Source of the DNA: Warburgia ugandensis
Taxonomy: Eukaryota > Streptophyta > Magnoliopsida > Canellales > Canellaceae
Length of the DNA stretch: 64,000 nucleotides
NCBI GenBank assembly: GCA_035236585.1
Contig: CP141139.1
Coordinates: 18,368,990-18,432,989 of the forward strand
Direction: 5' to 3'
Under the pieces are notes generated by a model. The model was not told the origin of the DNA and made no database searches. It saw only the letters and a list, made by a program, of their open reading frames with translations. The position numbers and the translations under genes were made by a program. This document shows, one piece after another, positions 1 to 12,275 of the stretch (position 1 is the first letter of the stretch; each line of letters opens with the position of its first letter).

Positions 1-721
1 CTCTCCTTAAACCATTGATCCAACTCAAACTTATCAAATGAGATGTTGAACATTTTTGCTAAAGTATTTCTTAGAAGAGTTGCAAAAATTGTACATGTTG
101 TATCAGCTTTCATAGTTGGGGCTATTGTTGATGGAGTAACTGGCTTAGAAAGAATGACTATTGTGTTGGATATGATACAATTCATTAAGGGTTCCAAATC
201 TATTGCAAATGGTATTTATTGTCCTATTGGTTCTTTCAAAATGAACAACATTATTGAAGTATTTGTGCGCTTATTTAGGCTACTTAATATTTAGAACTGC
301 AAAATAGTTTCTGTTGGACTAGTTATGGATCTATTTGGTGAATACTATACCATAAGGTACTTATTGATTTGTCTTGTACCTTAAGCAAGTGTGGTCCACT
401 TTGCAAAATTTACTTACTGTAATCTTGTGAGCTAACTAAAGCATAGATCCAGGAAGCTTCCTTTTCCCATCTTGGTCTCTTATGTGTTAACCATACTATC
501 ACATATGGTCCATAGCTAGGTCATTTTTTTCCTTGTTTGTCCAATTAGCTTCCAATTTGTTATGAAATGTTAATTTAGTTATTAGCTTCTAAGCCTCCTA
601 GTTAATATTAATTTTACCTATTTTAGTGATGGTCTGCTACATGTTTGTTTGCCCTAGATTTCAATAGTTTTTGGCTGTCTACTAGTGATGGATCTATATG
701 TTCAGTTCTTAGGGACAAAGT
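1..721. other. Intergenic DNA, nothing recognised
   Basis: AT-rich sequence with scattered short open frames. The longest, 83 codons at 43-294 on the plus strand, resembles no protein family I recognise and is not supported as a gene by any neighbouring signal. Confidence 0.5.
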
Positions 722-905
722 GATGTTATCCCTATTGGTGTCTTGAGAGATTAAGTTTAAAAAAGTTCTAACTTATTGCTAATGTAGTTATTAGCTTGTT
801 GTTGATGTAATAAGATGTTATCCCTATTGTTGTCTTGAGAGATTAAGTTTTAAAAAGTTCTAACTTATTACTAATGTGGTTATTAGCTTATTGTTGATGT
901 AATAA
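722..905. repeat. Tandem duplication, two 92-bp units
   Basis: The sequence starting GATGTTATCCCTATTG at 722 recurs at 814 with only a few mismatches, giving two adjacent direct copies with a 92-base period. Each unit ends with GTTGATGTAATAA-like sequence. No coding meaning is apparent. Confidence 0.8.
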
Positions 906-1308
906 TGTTAGAATTGATCTAAAATCAAGGTAGACGTTGTGAAATTGGCTAGTTACAAATTGAGTTACACGGGAATTCAATCAAATCTAAGATTTCGAAG
1001 AAGATGTGTAAGCATAGAAATTTTGTGTAGATGTTATGGATGATTCGACTATTATATATGATTTGACCAAATCATGTGATTCTTGGTTATTTAATATTTG
1101 TATATCTCCATATGATTTTATGAAAATGAGCACAATAGTGAACTATAGAGATTATACGATCTTCATATCATATACCTTATGCTAAATTATATGTATACAT
1201 ACTAGAGATTTGTCATGTTGAGAGTTTCTTTTGGATCTAATAATATTAGTAAATTTCTGATGATAGGAATTTATACTTTTTAGTTAGATATGAGGTAGGT
1301 AAAACTTT

Positions 1309-1812
1309 CCAAGATAGTAACCTTGAGGGAAAGGGCTATCTAGTGGACTATAACTATGGTGAAGCCACCCAAGATGGTAACCTTTAGGGGAAGGGACTAC
1401 TTGGTTTAATTTATGTGTTAGTTGTATGTTGTTATTCATGTGAGATGAAACTTAGTTATAACGAATGGTGCTCATATCTACTTGTTTAATATTTGTATCG
1501 ATGTGATTGTTTCCCTTCTAGGAAACTACTTAGTATGTTGTGAGACAAGTAGGACCTCCCAAGATATTAATCTTAAGGGAAAGGGCTGCCAGGTAGACCA
1601 TGACTTTGATGGAGTTGCCCAAAATGGTAATCTTGAGGGAAAGTTCTTCTTAGAGCATAACCATTGTGAAGCCACCCAAAATGATAATCATGAGGGAAAG
1701 GGTTGCCTAGTGGACCATAACCATGGTGGAGCCACCCAAGATGGTAACTTGGAGGGGAAAGGACTACTTGGTCCGTAGGAGGACAATGAACAACTACCCA
1801 AGATGGTAACTT
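1309..1812. repeat. 60-bp minisatellite, interrupted
   Basis: Units of about 57-62 bases begin with CCCAAGATGGTAA and contain GAGGGAAAGGGCT and GACCATAACCATGGTG. Copies start near 1309, 1368, 1558, 1618, 1675, 1735 and 1797, with a non-repeat stretch at about 1400-1540. Because the period is mostly a multiple of three, a 98-codon plus-strand frame (1482-1778) runs through it with a repeating KGC-VDHNHGGATQ-like peptide. I regard that frame as a by-product of the repeat, though a small repeat protein cannot be excluded. Confidence 0.75.
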
Positions 1813-2539
1813 TATAGGAAAGATTTTAGATCAAAATGATAATTATTTGGAAACTATGCATGCTTATGGTATTTATACTTATCATATTACTGTGAAAATT
1901 ATAGAATGAATGATATTCATGGATGCATGACCATTTGTAAATTTGATGATATATGTTCACATCTTACAACGATTATTTGTGAAATAAATTATATGTTCAC
2001 ATCCAATATTACATATTATTAGATCTTAGCAATATAAGGTCAAAGAGCGAATCTACTCTTTTTCATCAAAATCTGGCCTAGTATTTAGTTGACACCACTC
2101 TTTTTCATCAAAATTGGCAAAAAGTTGATGGTATAACCACCACTCTTCGTCAAACCCTAATTTTGGGTGAGAACCACAAATCATAATGTTCTCCTTTTCT
2201 TCAATAGTGAGGCTTGGAGAGAGAAGTAGTTGTCATTTTCATTGAAATCATACAATTTTGGAAAAATCAAAATGATCTAACAGATTCCTTAACCCCATGA
2301 TTGGTAGTGAGATAACCCACATGATCTACAAAATGAAAAGAGAGAGAGTTAGTAACAAGAAAGGAATTTGTGTGATTTAAAAGAAGTTATGATTTACTTA
2401 CAGTTTTTTCCATGACATAAACAATAAAAATATAAAAATGAAAAACACAAAGGGAAAAAGAGAGAAGCATAAGGATTGAAGAGGAAGCTTTCATGCCAAC
2501 CATGAGAAGAAGAGGATACAGGAAAAAATGGTACTTTGA

Positions 2540-3150
2540 TAGCTATTTATAAACCTTTGAAGTCACTTAGCACTAAATGACTTTAAAATTTATACAAGAA
2601 ATGACTTTTAAAGTCCTTTTAGTAAAGCGACTTCAAAAGTGAGAGATGTCCATTCCCACTTTGTGTCAAACGACTTCAAAAGTTTTAAAGTTATTGACTT
2701 TTAAAGTTGCATTGTGTCAAACGACTTTAAATGTCCATTCTCGCATAATATTAATCATCTAGCCAAATATCTTGTCATACTCTTAAATTCGCTTAGGATA
2801 AAGGACTTTAAAAGTTGCTCACTTTTAAAGTCGTTTAGAAATAAATGACTTTAAAGGTCTGTTCTAATATTTCTGCCAAATTTATTGTGATACTTTTGAA
2901 GTCGCTTCCTTAAAATGGCTGCAAAAGTTATTGACTTTTAAAGTTGTTTATCTCTAAACGACTTTATAAGTGCTTCCTATGAAAAATTCCCTTTGTGCCC
3001 CAGTTTTTTAAAGCCGTTTACACGTAAACCACTTCTTATGTCTATATATTTAAATCGTTTATGTTTAACCAACTTGTAAAATATTTATGAAGTTGGTAGT
3101 CATATAAGTGACTTCTTTAGGCCGAGTTTAAAACCCTCGTGGGTAGTAGT
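2540..3150. repeat. CACTA-like field of short palindromic motifs
   Basis: About 600 bases hold more than a dozen variants of GACTTTTAAAGTCGTTT in both orientations, spaced 20-60 bases apart. Dense subterminal repeats of this kind are typical of CACTA (En/Spm) transposons, whose ends read CACTA...TAGTG. The right end of the field has GGGTAGTAGTGG at 3139-3150, compatible with such a terminus, but I could not find a convincing matching left end. The call is therefore a CACTA-derived or similar repeat remnant, not a delimited element. Confidence 0.4.
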
Positions 3151-4967
3151 GGTTCCCTAATTATGACAAGAAAATGGAGTTGAGCTAAGCTCAATAAGAA
3201 CCGTAGGATGTACCTGGGCAATCTAGTAATTTTTATTTATTGGGCTTCGCAACTCAACCTATCATTTTATAGGTACAAGAAGAGAGGATAAAGCAAAGGC
3301 ACTGGTGAGTGGCAAATGAGACTCAACTAGGTGTTGTGATCATATTTTATTATTAATGTCTAGATTCTTTTGGTAAGAAAGCCCATGTATATGATTCTTT
3401 GGAGTATTGTGTTGAATTGCTGATATACTACATGGATGCAATTAACACTCTTGATTTTGTAAATAGAAGTTAAGATATATTTACATTTGAATGCAATAGC
3501 AAGGAGATTGAGTCTCCAATTATATTTCTAAAGTGTTTATAATGTGAATCTCATCACTTCTGTTAAATGCATAAGTTCGAAAAACATTGGAGACTCTACT
3601 AGATTTTCATTAGAAATAAGATGTTTATTTCATTGTTAAATAATGTCTTACAGAGGACAAGCATCTATCTCTGTCTCAACTTGCAATGCTAATTGAAAAA
3701 GAAAAGGGAAAAAAAGAAGCCATTTTGGCCTTGCCTAAGCTAATCACAATGATTTAATACCTTAATTGTGGCCCGGGGTATGGGACTGCAGTAGTTTTTA
3801 TTTCTGTTGTTTAGATGTGAAAATTATAGGTTCACTTTTCTACGGAAGCACTTACAAACTATAGAAGAACTTGAAAGTACAACTTACCAAACCCATTTCT
3901 CATGTTTCTTTAGGAACAAAAGCATTTTCCTAGATACACTCTAAGTCTTCTCTTTCAAGTTACTACTTATTGGGAAAGTCTTTTTATTGGCTATTCAAAG
4001 TTTTCTTCAATGACTAAGTATTCTTTCTATATTTTTGTCAAATGGGAGGAGAAATTGAGTGCCATACTGGAAAGTACAACCAATTTTCCAACTTGTGTGA
4101 CTTAGAAGATTTGTCTTTTTCTTTTTATAATTATTATAAAGAACATATTATCTTAATTCCTAAAAACTTGAAGTTACCCCAACAAAGAGCATATAAAGTA
4201 CCATTTTGAACCTTCAACCAAGCATAACAAAGAGAGGTGCCACATTGTCCACAACTAATTGTGCTAGGTGGCTTTCATCACTTAAAAGGATTTTCTCAAA
4301 ACATTTTAGTAGATAATTCCAAATGACTCAAAAAATTGACTAGTCCTCAATAATGAAAACAAGATTTCTCTTATGCATATACTTTTTGGCAATATTTTGT
4401 GTAGCATCTCCTTGTTTTTTGACACAAGGACTACTTTTTGTTCTTTAGGGCACCTTTTGTAATGTTCAACATGTTTTTGCTCTTCTCCTCTTTGAATGTT
4501 GTGGCCATTGCATAGTTTTAGGAGAAGATCACCGTGCTCCTTTCCTCACCTGGATTAGTCACCTCAAATTAGTAAAATGCAAAAACAAAAAGTCATCAAT
4601 AGATCAACACTATTTGCCCAACTTGATTAAGGATTCTTAACTAAGTCAAACTCTCATATTGGATATTAGCATCTCCTAAATTACAGTAGAAATTGTGTTC
4701 TTTGTCAAGCAATGTTCACTTATGTGGTCTTTTTATCTTGCAAGGATAACTTGTAAATAATCTAAGAGTTTGCTGCTCTTAGGAATTGCTAATTACATGA
4801 ATAGAACGAGTGAGGTCCACCAAAGTGAATGGCAAGCTCACTGCATTAAGTTTTCTCCTTGTTACTTTTGAACTTGTAATTTGGAGTTCTATGAGTAGTG
4901 TCCATTTTAATTTATGTCTAGCTAGTAGGTTTGAGACTCATATGATGTGTTTGTACCACTAAAGGTA
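3151..4967. other. Intergenic DNA, nothing recognised
   Basis: About 1.8 kb of AT-rich sequence without a convincing coding region, RNA gene or repeat that I can identify. Confidence 0.5.
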
Positions 4968-5352
4968 TCTATACTATACACAAAGCAAACACCTCTCATA
5001 TGGATTATTAATCGAATTACCAAGCATGGTGTTTGCCCTATATATAGAACTTTAGAGTATAGTCTATAGGTATAAACTATTATTCATAAATATGTTTTTT
5101 GTTCTCTCTATTTACATGCAAGAAGTTGATACATAGAAGTATTTACTAGAAAATCTACAGGAGGGCATTTTGAAAACAGGCAAAAGGGTATTTCAGGAAT
5201 AGAGAACTCGGTCGAAAAGGTGATTGCTACTAATAGATAACTGCTGCTTAAGTGAACATGTCATTTCGCTAATAGATTGCCATTAAAAGTGAAAGATTGC
5301 TATTAAATATACAATATTCTAATCTTATACATGCATCTGCACGTCTGAATGA
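4968..5352 (+). mobile_element. Non-autonomous Helitron-like element A
   Basis: The left end reads TCTATACTATACACAAAGC immediately after an A, the usual start of plant Helitrons (TC after the host A). Near 5330-5352 the copy ends with a CATGCATCTGCACG...GAATGACTG block, a variant of the expected 3' end (short hairpin then CTRR). The interior shares a block beginning AGGAGGGCATTTTGAAAAC (about 5159) with element B just downstream. No RepHel protein is present, so it would depend on an autonomous partner. Assignment is by terminal motifs and is moderate. Confidence 0.5.
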
Positions 5353-6048
5353 CTGTTACTATATATAAAACAAGCATCCCTCATATGGACTATAGAAAAC
5401 TTCATTGAGCAGGGTGTTTTATTTATATATAGATTATAATATGTAGATATAAAAATATTGTATGATGGGGACCCTTTGGCAAACAGTTGAATTATTGTCA
5501 TGTAATTTGGAGGTCACAGGTTCGAGGCGTGGAAATAGTATATTGCAAAAATGCAAGATAAGGTATATACTATTAACCTTTCGTAGTCCGCCCCTTTCCT
5601 AGACCCTGCATATGTAGGAGCTTCGTGCATCAAGCTGCCTTTGTCGATATAAAATATTGTATATAAATATGCCTTTCCATGGCCTCTCTATAGTGCCAGT
5701 ACTGTTGCGAGACTGGTACTTGGTGGCTCACGAGCAACATATAGACTAAGGTTGCCCATTACTCAGTCATGCATGAAATGGATAATAATAAATGTATTTT
5801 AAAAAAATAGGTAGGAGGACATTTTGAGAACAGGTAGAAGGGTATTTAGGAAATATAAAAGTTTGTAAAAGCAGTCATTTTTATTGGCAAAATAATACAA
5901 CTACTGCATAAAAATTATGAATTTCTATTAGTGGATGTTACCACCCTTAAAAGTGTAAAATTGCTACTAGAAATATATATTGCTCACTTCAAAAATATAA
6001 ATATATTGTTCTAGTCTCACACATGCATTTGCACGTATTTATGACTAG
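5353..6048 (+). mobile_element. Non-autonomous Helitron-like element B
   Basis: Starts with ACTATATATAAAACAAGC, parallel to the left end of element A, followed by the same CCTCATATGGA block. It ends GCACGTATTTATGACTAG at 6048, followed by T, matching a CTAG 3' terminus inserted between A and T. The block AGGAGGACATTTTGAGAAC at 5813 is the counterpart of element A's block at 5159. An Au SINE interrupts it at 5464-5650. The head-to-tail arrangement of A and B suggests tandem insertion at a Helitron end. Confidence 0.5.
5464..5650 (+). mobile_element. Au SINE, copy 1
   Basis: A tRNA-derived head carries a B-box-like GGTCACAGGTTCGAGGCG, followed by the diagnostic Au SINE body: GCAAAAATGCAAGATAAGG, a CCTTTC...CCGCCCCTTTCC segment and GGAGCTTCGTGCATCAAGC ending in GCTGCCTTT. 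It is flanked by a 12-base direct repeat AAAATATTGTAT (5452-5463 and 5651-5662), consistent with a LINE-assisted target duplication. It lies inside Helitron-like element B, so it is younger than that element. Confidence 0.8.
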
Positions 6049-7099
6049 TAAATAAAAAGAACCTTTGATGCTCCTAGCCATTCATATACTTGGTCCTATT
6101 CATCTATTAAATCTCATCACTCACAACCAAACCCTTCGATGACTAAGATTTTATTACGTACTTTGGACATTTCATTTTAGATTCCGCAGTTAATATTTGC
6201 TAGGGTTGTACAATAAAATACTTCTTTGTGATGTAGTAGTAGTAGTTCTCATGAGTTTTGTGCCTTTTTAATTGGTTTAAGACCTTCACACATCTTATCT
6301 TTTATTATTTTTGAATGGTGAAATCCATGTCTCTTAAGAAATCTAGCCAATAGATGAACACGTCCACTGCTACTCTAATTACAGTTTAAAACGCGTGACT
6401 CGACTTGGAAACTTGTTCCAGTTAAACTTGACTGAATAAAAACTGAGTGAAGTCCTTGTTGCTTACGAAAAAAAATGTAAGGCAGGGTTATGAACATCAG
6501 ACCTCCATAACAACAAATTTTAACATAAAGGTTACTCCTCAGCAACCAATTCCCCCGCAGTTATCTTTTCGAAATAAGTGAAACTTTTAAATAGATAGAA
6601 TTTCTACAAATTTTATTGAAATTTTCCCTAAATAAATTCATGTCACCAGTTGATTCAAGTTAATTGGACTCACATCACTTTTGAGTCAAGTTAATTTTGA
6701 ATGGTTGAAAACTTGCATACATCTGTATAGCTTACCTGCGGAAAGCAGGATGGTGTTAGCCCTAGCATCACAGGAACATGTGGCCTTTGGGAGGCGATTC
6801 TCATTTTATTTTGTATATGAACTTTTTTCTGAACGATGAATGCAAAGCATTTTATTCATGTGAGAAGAGTAGTTATAGAGTCAATGGATTTAATCTGAAC
6901 ACATACGAGAGCAATAACAATCACCTTGTTCACATCTTTGTGGATGTTGTTAAAGGAGCACAACTCTTGGGTTTTAAGAAACATAGCAAGATCCTCTAAT
7001 ACCTATTTACGACGATGAAATGGATTGTGGCTACCTGGGTTCAAGTGCAACCACCTTTTAAGGTTTACACTGGTTGATATTGTTAGACCATGGTAGTTC
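6049..7099. other. Intergenic DNA, nothing recognised
   Basis: Contains a 73-codon plus-strand frame at 6778-6999 with no family resemblance that I can see. No RNA gene or delimited repeat is visible. Confidence 0.45.
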
Positions 7100-7129
7100 T
7101 TTACTGGGTGCATCGGTGCTAAGTAAAGA

Positions 7130-7850
7130 AACATGCCCAAATGGACTACCACTCCTCAAGGGTGGATCAAATGCAACTTTGATGGGGCTACTTTGAGGTT
7201 GGTTAGAAGGTCTAGCTAGCGTTGGAGGAACTTTCTGGCATAATCAAGGCCGTAACTTTTGAAATTGACAAGTCCAGTAGGTTTTGTGGATTCTAATACT
7301 GCAGAAGTCTGCCAATAGAAAAGGTGCAAGATTGATTGAAAGATTTCCACACGCCTCTATTATATTTGAAGGTGATTTCTTGAATACCATCAGGTGGTAT
7401 TCCTTCGAAGCTGTTAAATGTCTTCGATGAAATATCATTCAAATATGCCAATTGGATAGTCACTTTTGGACATGTCTTTCACTCAGCAAATGACATGGGC
7501 AACAAATTCTCTAAAGAGGGAATTTACAGGAAACCAATGGGAATCCAAGCAGTTGATGTTCTAGGTGGTGGTTGACTTTCTTGTATACTTCTCCTGCTGT
7601 TTGGCCATGGTTTTGGCATATTTTTTCTCTGTTGTTTCTCTAGTTGGCAGTGTGCAAATATGCCTTGTTCGGTTCTTCTGTGGCTGGTCCGGCCCTAACA
7701 CAAGATTGCATGGAACAGGACAAGGGAATGTTTGCACTTTACTACCATTGCTTTTGTTTGATGGGTGCTATACAGACTAGATCGGCCTGTCTCTTTGGCA
7801 GTTCCTTCTTAGTCAATAAATTTTCCTCCACCATTCAAAAGAAAAAACCA
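7130..7850 (+). pseudogene. 5'-truncated L1-type LINE, RNase H remnant
   Basis: The plus strand encodes pieces of the RNase H (RVT_3-type) domain found at the C-terminus of plant L1 LINEs. WTTTPQGWIKCNFDGAT (from about 7145, with the first catalytic Asp) is followed in other frames by an Ala-Glu-Val segment with the Glu, then FEGDFLNTIRW (third acidic residue) and HVFHSANDMGNKFSKEG near 7475. The change of frame and an in-frame stop show that it is dead. Downstream, GTCAATAAATTTTCCTCC with A-rich sequence near 7815-7850 resembles an L1 3' tail. The reverse transcriptase and endonuclease are absent, as expected for a 5'-truncated copy. Confidence 0.6.
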
Positions 7851-8399
7851 ACAATCATCATTCAAGGTGGCTCTATAAGTTTTTAATCACGAAGAGCCCC
7901 ATTCGCCAAGTCTACGTATGTAAGGGAAAAGATGTAGGCTCAAACATGTCAGTCCCTAAATGAAACCAAAGGCCCGTGGCATCAAAAAATAGGCCTCCCT
8001 TTGGTACAAAAGCCAGCATCCTTAAGCCCGCTAACAAGACAACAACTAAAATTGCAGAGCTTGCTCGAAGATAGCCACCTCCCTTGGCAAGCTCAAAACA
8101 CAATGCAGGTGAAGGTGCCTTCAAGAAGAAAAAAAAAAAAGTTCAACATGGACAAATACTGTAGCAAAATTGCGCCCTTCACAAGCTTGGAGATGTGAAA
8201 CCAGCAACACCAACAATAATCCACGTACAAAAAGAAATCACCAGTCAAAGATGGGCCACTTCAGATTTATAGAAGGGTTGACTACCAGCAGTATAGCAAC
8301 CAAAACAAGCAGCAATGGAGAACCAATGTTTACCACTTAGAAGGAATACCAGCATAATAGTAACCAAGTGTTCGACACATCTCTAAACTAGGCCGAATA

Positions 8400-8700
8400 T
8401 CAGTCATTCCCCAGTCTTGCCACTTGAAACTAGTATGTCTTGACGGATCTCGAAAGGCATGCCTTCAAAAGATAGAGCTTGAGCAAAGTCCTCCATTGAG
8501 GAATGTAGGTTGGTAGGTCCCACAGTGATTGTAAGGCCGTTTGAAACAGTTTCTTGCTTGGCTCAAACATCAGCACTCTTGTTAGTACTTAAGTTGTGCC
8601 TAATGAGATGATTCCCAGCATCAAGAGAAAGCGGCCTCTTTTCACCAAACCATTGGGCCACTAAGTTTTTTGACGTTTAATTTGTCTTTTGAAGGGAAAG
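8400..8700 (-). pseudogene. RNase H-like LINE fragment
   Basis: On the minus strand the peptide HLIRHNLSTNKSADV, then a stop, then AKQE matches the C-terminal RNase H pattern H-x-x-R-x-x-N-x-x-A-D-x-x-A-K of L1-type LINE or host RVT_3 domains. Upstream residues of that strand read WFGEKRPLSLDAGN. Only this short match supports the call, and the ends are approximate. Confidence 0.35.
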
Positions 8701-10260
8701 AAGAACAAATGCGAGACATTTGATTCATGTAGTAAGAGATATTTCTTATACCTTCGTATGAAAGACTCTGGTTGGAACTCAAACTTCGAAATCTGGTAAA
8801 GAGGAATGGTAACTCCAATTGGCACTTGGGTCTCAGGGTGAGTGCACTTGACTTGCCTCTTGCTTAAATTTTGCGTAGATCAAAGCTATTCACCATATTG
8901 GAATGGCTTAGATATCCTAGACACTGAAACCCCATTAGATAATTTATACCAAATTACTTTGGATATGATTTTCAACTTGAAAAAACATAGGATAAAGTTC
9001 GGCAGTAATTTTCAACCGAAGATCAAAGATGAGGATTTTCACAAATAATTTTAGTCCCATTCTGTATCTCTGCTCACGAGAATCTTGAGGCAAATAATTT
9101 TGTTCTACCGGTCAAACAACATGTCGACAGCTCTAGTAAGTCAAAGTCATTCTTAACAAGCTATTTGGCGTCCTGTTTTAAACCCATCATCTGTGTCTAC
9201 TCGGCTTTAGATTTCCGTTGACAAAATATATTGAGGAAATAGGTTAGTACATTTATTGAAGCACGTATGGAACGTTTCTTAGCTTTTCTTACGGGCATGG
9301 TTAATCACTTCTCAAAAGGCCTGCACATGATGGGTTACTCCTTGCTTTTAATGACTGTTATTTTATTTTATTTCCTAATGGATCTCAGAACGACTGCTTT
9401 GCCCGCACTTGTAATCTTGGCGTGAGACTTTTGAAGATGAGATTATTTAAGAGATCAACTAGGCAAAAGTTGAGATTTTGATTAAGCAGAAATCCCGTAC
9501 CACACCAACACGTAGCTCGTTTTTGTCTTCAAACTAGTTATGTGCCATGCTGGGCCTGCGTTCTTGGTCACTTGCTTAATCCCTTTCTCAAGATGAACAA
9601 TCCAAAGAATAAATGGACAGGATCATCTGATGAAGTAGGATATAGTGCAAAAACTAACAAGTCCATATGAAGTGTAGGGTTTCCTCTTTACTCGCACTTT
9701 CTAAGAAATCAAAACTAGTAGGACCCACAAGCATCACGACCTCACGCATCGGAATCATGCAAATGAAAAAGTAAAAGGAGCTAGGACATAAACACACGGA
9801 ATCAAGCAGCCTTTCAGTATATAGAAATTCAAATGGAAAAGGACAGGTTGGTGATCGTGAAAAAAAAAAAAAAAAGAGCGAAAAAAATGAGTCATCCATG
9901 AGATCATGAATCACTGTAACAAAGTTGAGTCCAGTCAAGCTTCCTGATTGAGGGGCTGAACAAGCAAAAGCCTCAATAGAAAACCCCCAAATTTCAAACC
10001 TCACCAGTTCCCAGCAGGTAATATTCGCCTGAAGATCCTACAGGGTCCCCGTAACTTTACCGTAAACAACTCTGCACGAGCCACACGACAAGGAAAAGGA
10101 GACCGGGACTTTGAAAGTCATCAACTGTAAAGGACTCATCCCCAATCATAACATATACCACGCCAGAAGATATTGTATCCGTATTTCACTGATGCAGTGG
10201 TGGCTCTCCTCACTTTATTGAACACATTTTCCCAGAACTGTAACGACCGTTAAAAGAGTG
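8700..10260. other. Intergenic DNA, nothing recognised
   Basis: No gene is supported. A 116-codon minus-strand frame (9654-10004) owes its run of Phe residues to a poly-A tract near 9860 and resembles nothing known to me. Confidence 0.4.
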
Positions 10261-10261
10261 T

Positions 10262-10375
10262 AGTACGCGGATCGATAAGCACATTTTTATAGGTAAGCGG
10301 CATGCCTTGAACTCACAACCTCATGGTGGTGAGACAAAGCAGTCAACGAATTTGGCCAGGTACAGCTTTTTAGTT
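10262..10375 (-). mobile_element. Possible tRNA-derived SINE
   Basis: Read on the minus strand, GGCCAAATTCGTTGACTG followed about 30 bases later by GAGGTTGTGAGTTCAAGGC resembles the A and B boxes of a pol III promoter, as in tRNA-derived SINEs. No flanking duplication or tail was found, and the spacing and ends are uncertain. Confidence 0.3.
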
Positions 10376-12005
10376 ACGGGAGTTGGATAATCAACTCTGC
10401 TTAGATGGAGTGCTTAGAGCTGGCTAAGTGCCTTGTCTCACAGCAATAGGTTCACTACGATCTGTTGTCATTACTTGATCAAAGTAAATCGTTTCAGATG
10501 CTTGAAACATTCAATCGGTAAAGAGATCAAAAGAATGGGCTAGATCAACACGTAAAAGGCACCTCAAAGGACTTAACGATATGAGGTCGCAGAGCTCTAG
10601 TGTAGCATTCCTCATAGTATCAAAAGCAATGGTATTATTGCAGATCACACTCAACTTGCAAAGTAACGATTTCTGCCTTTATAAAGTCTTTCCTTTTCCA
10701 GAGATTCTCAGTGTTTCTTTTCGCCTCTTGTGACTTTGTACTCAAATCAACACACAGAAAGACCCACACTTTGAAAAATGCCACTAAAATCTTAATTAAG
10801 GGCTTAGCAAGTTGATCAAGACAACATCATTGCGGCTCTCCCTTCCCGTCACGTTTCTATCTTGCTTTTTACCTTTGAATACCAATATCATACGATTCTC
10901 AGAAAACAAATTGTAGGGTGAGTTACCCGTTACATGTTAGGGACACTACCTTTCCATCTTTTCTCCTCCCAACTCCCATAAAGGCCGGTTATACTATTGC
11001 TTCACTTTCCGCTCAATTATTAGGAAAGTGATTCCATTATTGTATGGGCACAGGTAGCCATGCATCTTCGCGTATAAACTCTTAGATCCATATCCCTGTC
11101 AGGATCTGGATATCTCATCCCATCTCGTCAAACAGAGTGTAAAATTTTGACACCGCTCAGTGTAAGCTACTTTTGATATTGAAACCCCTGTTTTGGATGG
11201 TGGGACTCTCTTTTTACTTTTCAAAATTTGACTTACATTAGAGAAATTCTAATAAAGAGGGCCTTCCAATTAGCATTTCTGGCTCCTTCCGATCGGCATT
11301 TCTCTGCTTATTCTAGTGAAGTTCTTGAACTTTAGAAAGTAAGAGTGATATATAGCTGCACCATGGAATTGTGCTATATAGGGGAATGGTCATCTCACAC
11401 CCAAAAATTAGGCCCACCACTATGGTTCCAGCAGCATGAGGGTGAAAGCAAATAAAATAGAGACATGACCTGGTTGGTGAAAGCCAAGTTTAAGGGTAGC
11501 AATACCATTTCACAGAAGTTTTCTTGTTCCATTTAGACAAATAAATGACATGTCGCACTAGTTTAGCTTCCAATGAAATGGACACTATATCAAGAAGAAT
11601 TAGTGATCACCTAAAGATCATACTCTAGGTGTAGATCATATCTAAGTTATCCAATAGATAAATGTAGTACTATTCTAGGATGTAAAATGGATGAATCAGA
11701 AAATTCGACCGCAACTCCTATAAATTCTTAGTCCTAGATCAGCCGAGCAGATGAAATGTTTGGATTATCGAAACTGCCCTGTATATGACTCTTCTATTTG
11801 AACCTCTAAAAACAGTTTACAGGTACAAAGTCATTCAATTACTCCTCGTTTGTCTTGGAGAAACTTACATCTTGACAAGATAAAAAAGTAGGCATATGTA
11901 TGAAGCTCCTGCATATGCAAAGGGTCTATAGTATGTGGTTTTACCTTGTAATTTTGCAAAAGTCTGTTTTTACAGCTAGAACGCAGCTACAATTCTACCT
12001 TTGCA
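10376..12005. other. Intergenic DNA, nothing recognised
   Basis: About 1.6 kb of near-balanced base composition with no long frame, RNA gene or identifiable repeat. It could contain upstream regulatory sequence of the gene at 12.8 kb, but no motif supports this. Confidence 0.4.
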
Positions 12006-12275
12006 CTAAAGTTCCCATTTTTGCATTTTGATCGAGATGATCAGAGGAAAAAGAAACAAACCATCAGCAGACAATCCAAAAAAACACCTTCTACAAAGGC
12101 GACCACTGAAACTCTCAGGATCGGAAGACATTCCTTTGCGGGCAAGATCATCTGCCAAGGAGTTTGCTGATCTTGGAGTATGGGTGAAGGATACCTCTTC
12201 GCCTTCGATGACTGCTTTAGCTTTATCAACGCAGACCAGAATATCAATGGTCCTTGTAATTTCTCCTCTAACCAT
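12006..12275 (-). pseudogene. RNase H domain fragment of an L1-type LINE
   Basis: An 89-codon minus-strand frame contains VSFTHTPRSANSLADDLARKG, a very good match to the C-terminal helix region of plant RVT_3 RNase H domains (H-x-x-R-x-x-N-x-x-A-D-x-L-A). The N-terminal catalytic part, reverse transcriptase and endonuclease are missing, so it is a relic, either of an L1 LINE or of a host RNase H-like gene. It lies about 550 bases upstream of the NHL26-like gene, on the opposite strand. Confidence 0.6.

Noticed and set aside
43-294. 83-codon plus-strand frame
   Set aside because: No recognisable domain, AT-rich chance-like composition, no supporting context.
7912-8198. Overlapping frames on both strands near 8.0 kb
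   Set aside because: Short, no family resemblance, and next to decayed LINE sequence.
9654-10004. 116-codon minus-strand frame
   Set aside because: Contains a poly-Phe run from a poly-A tract, resembles no family, and no start context or neighbouring exon supports it.
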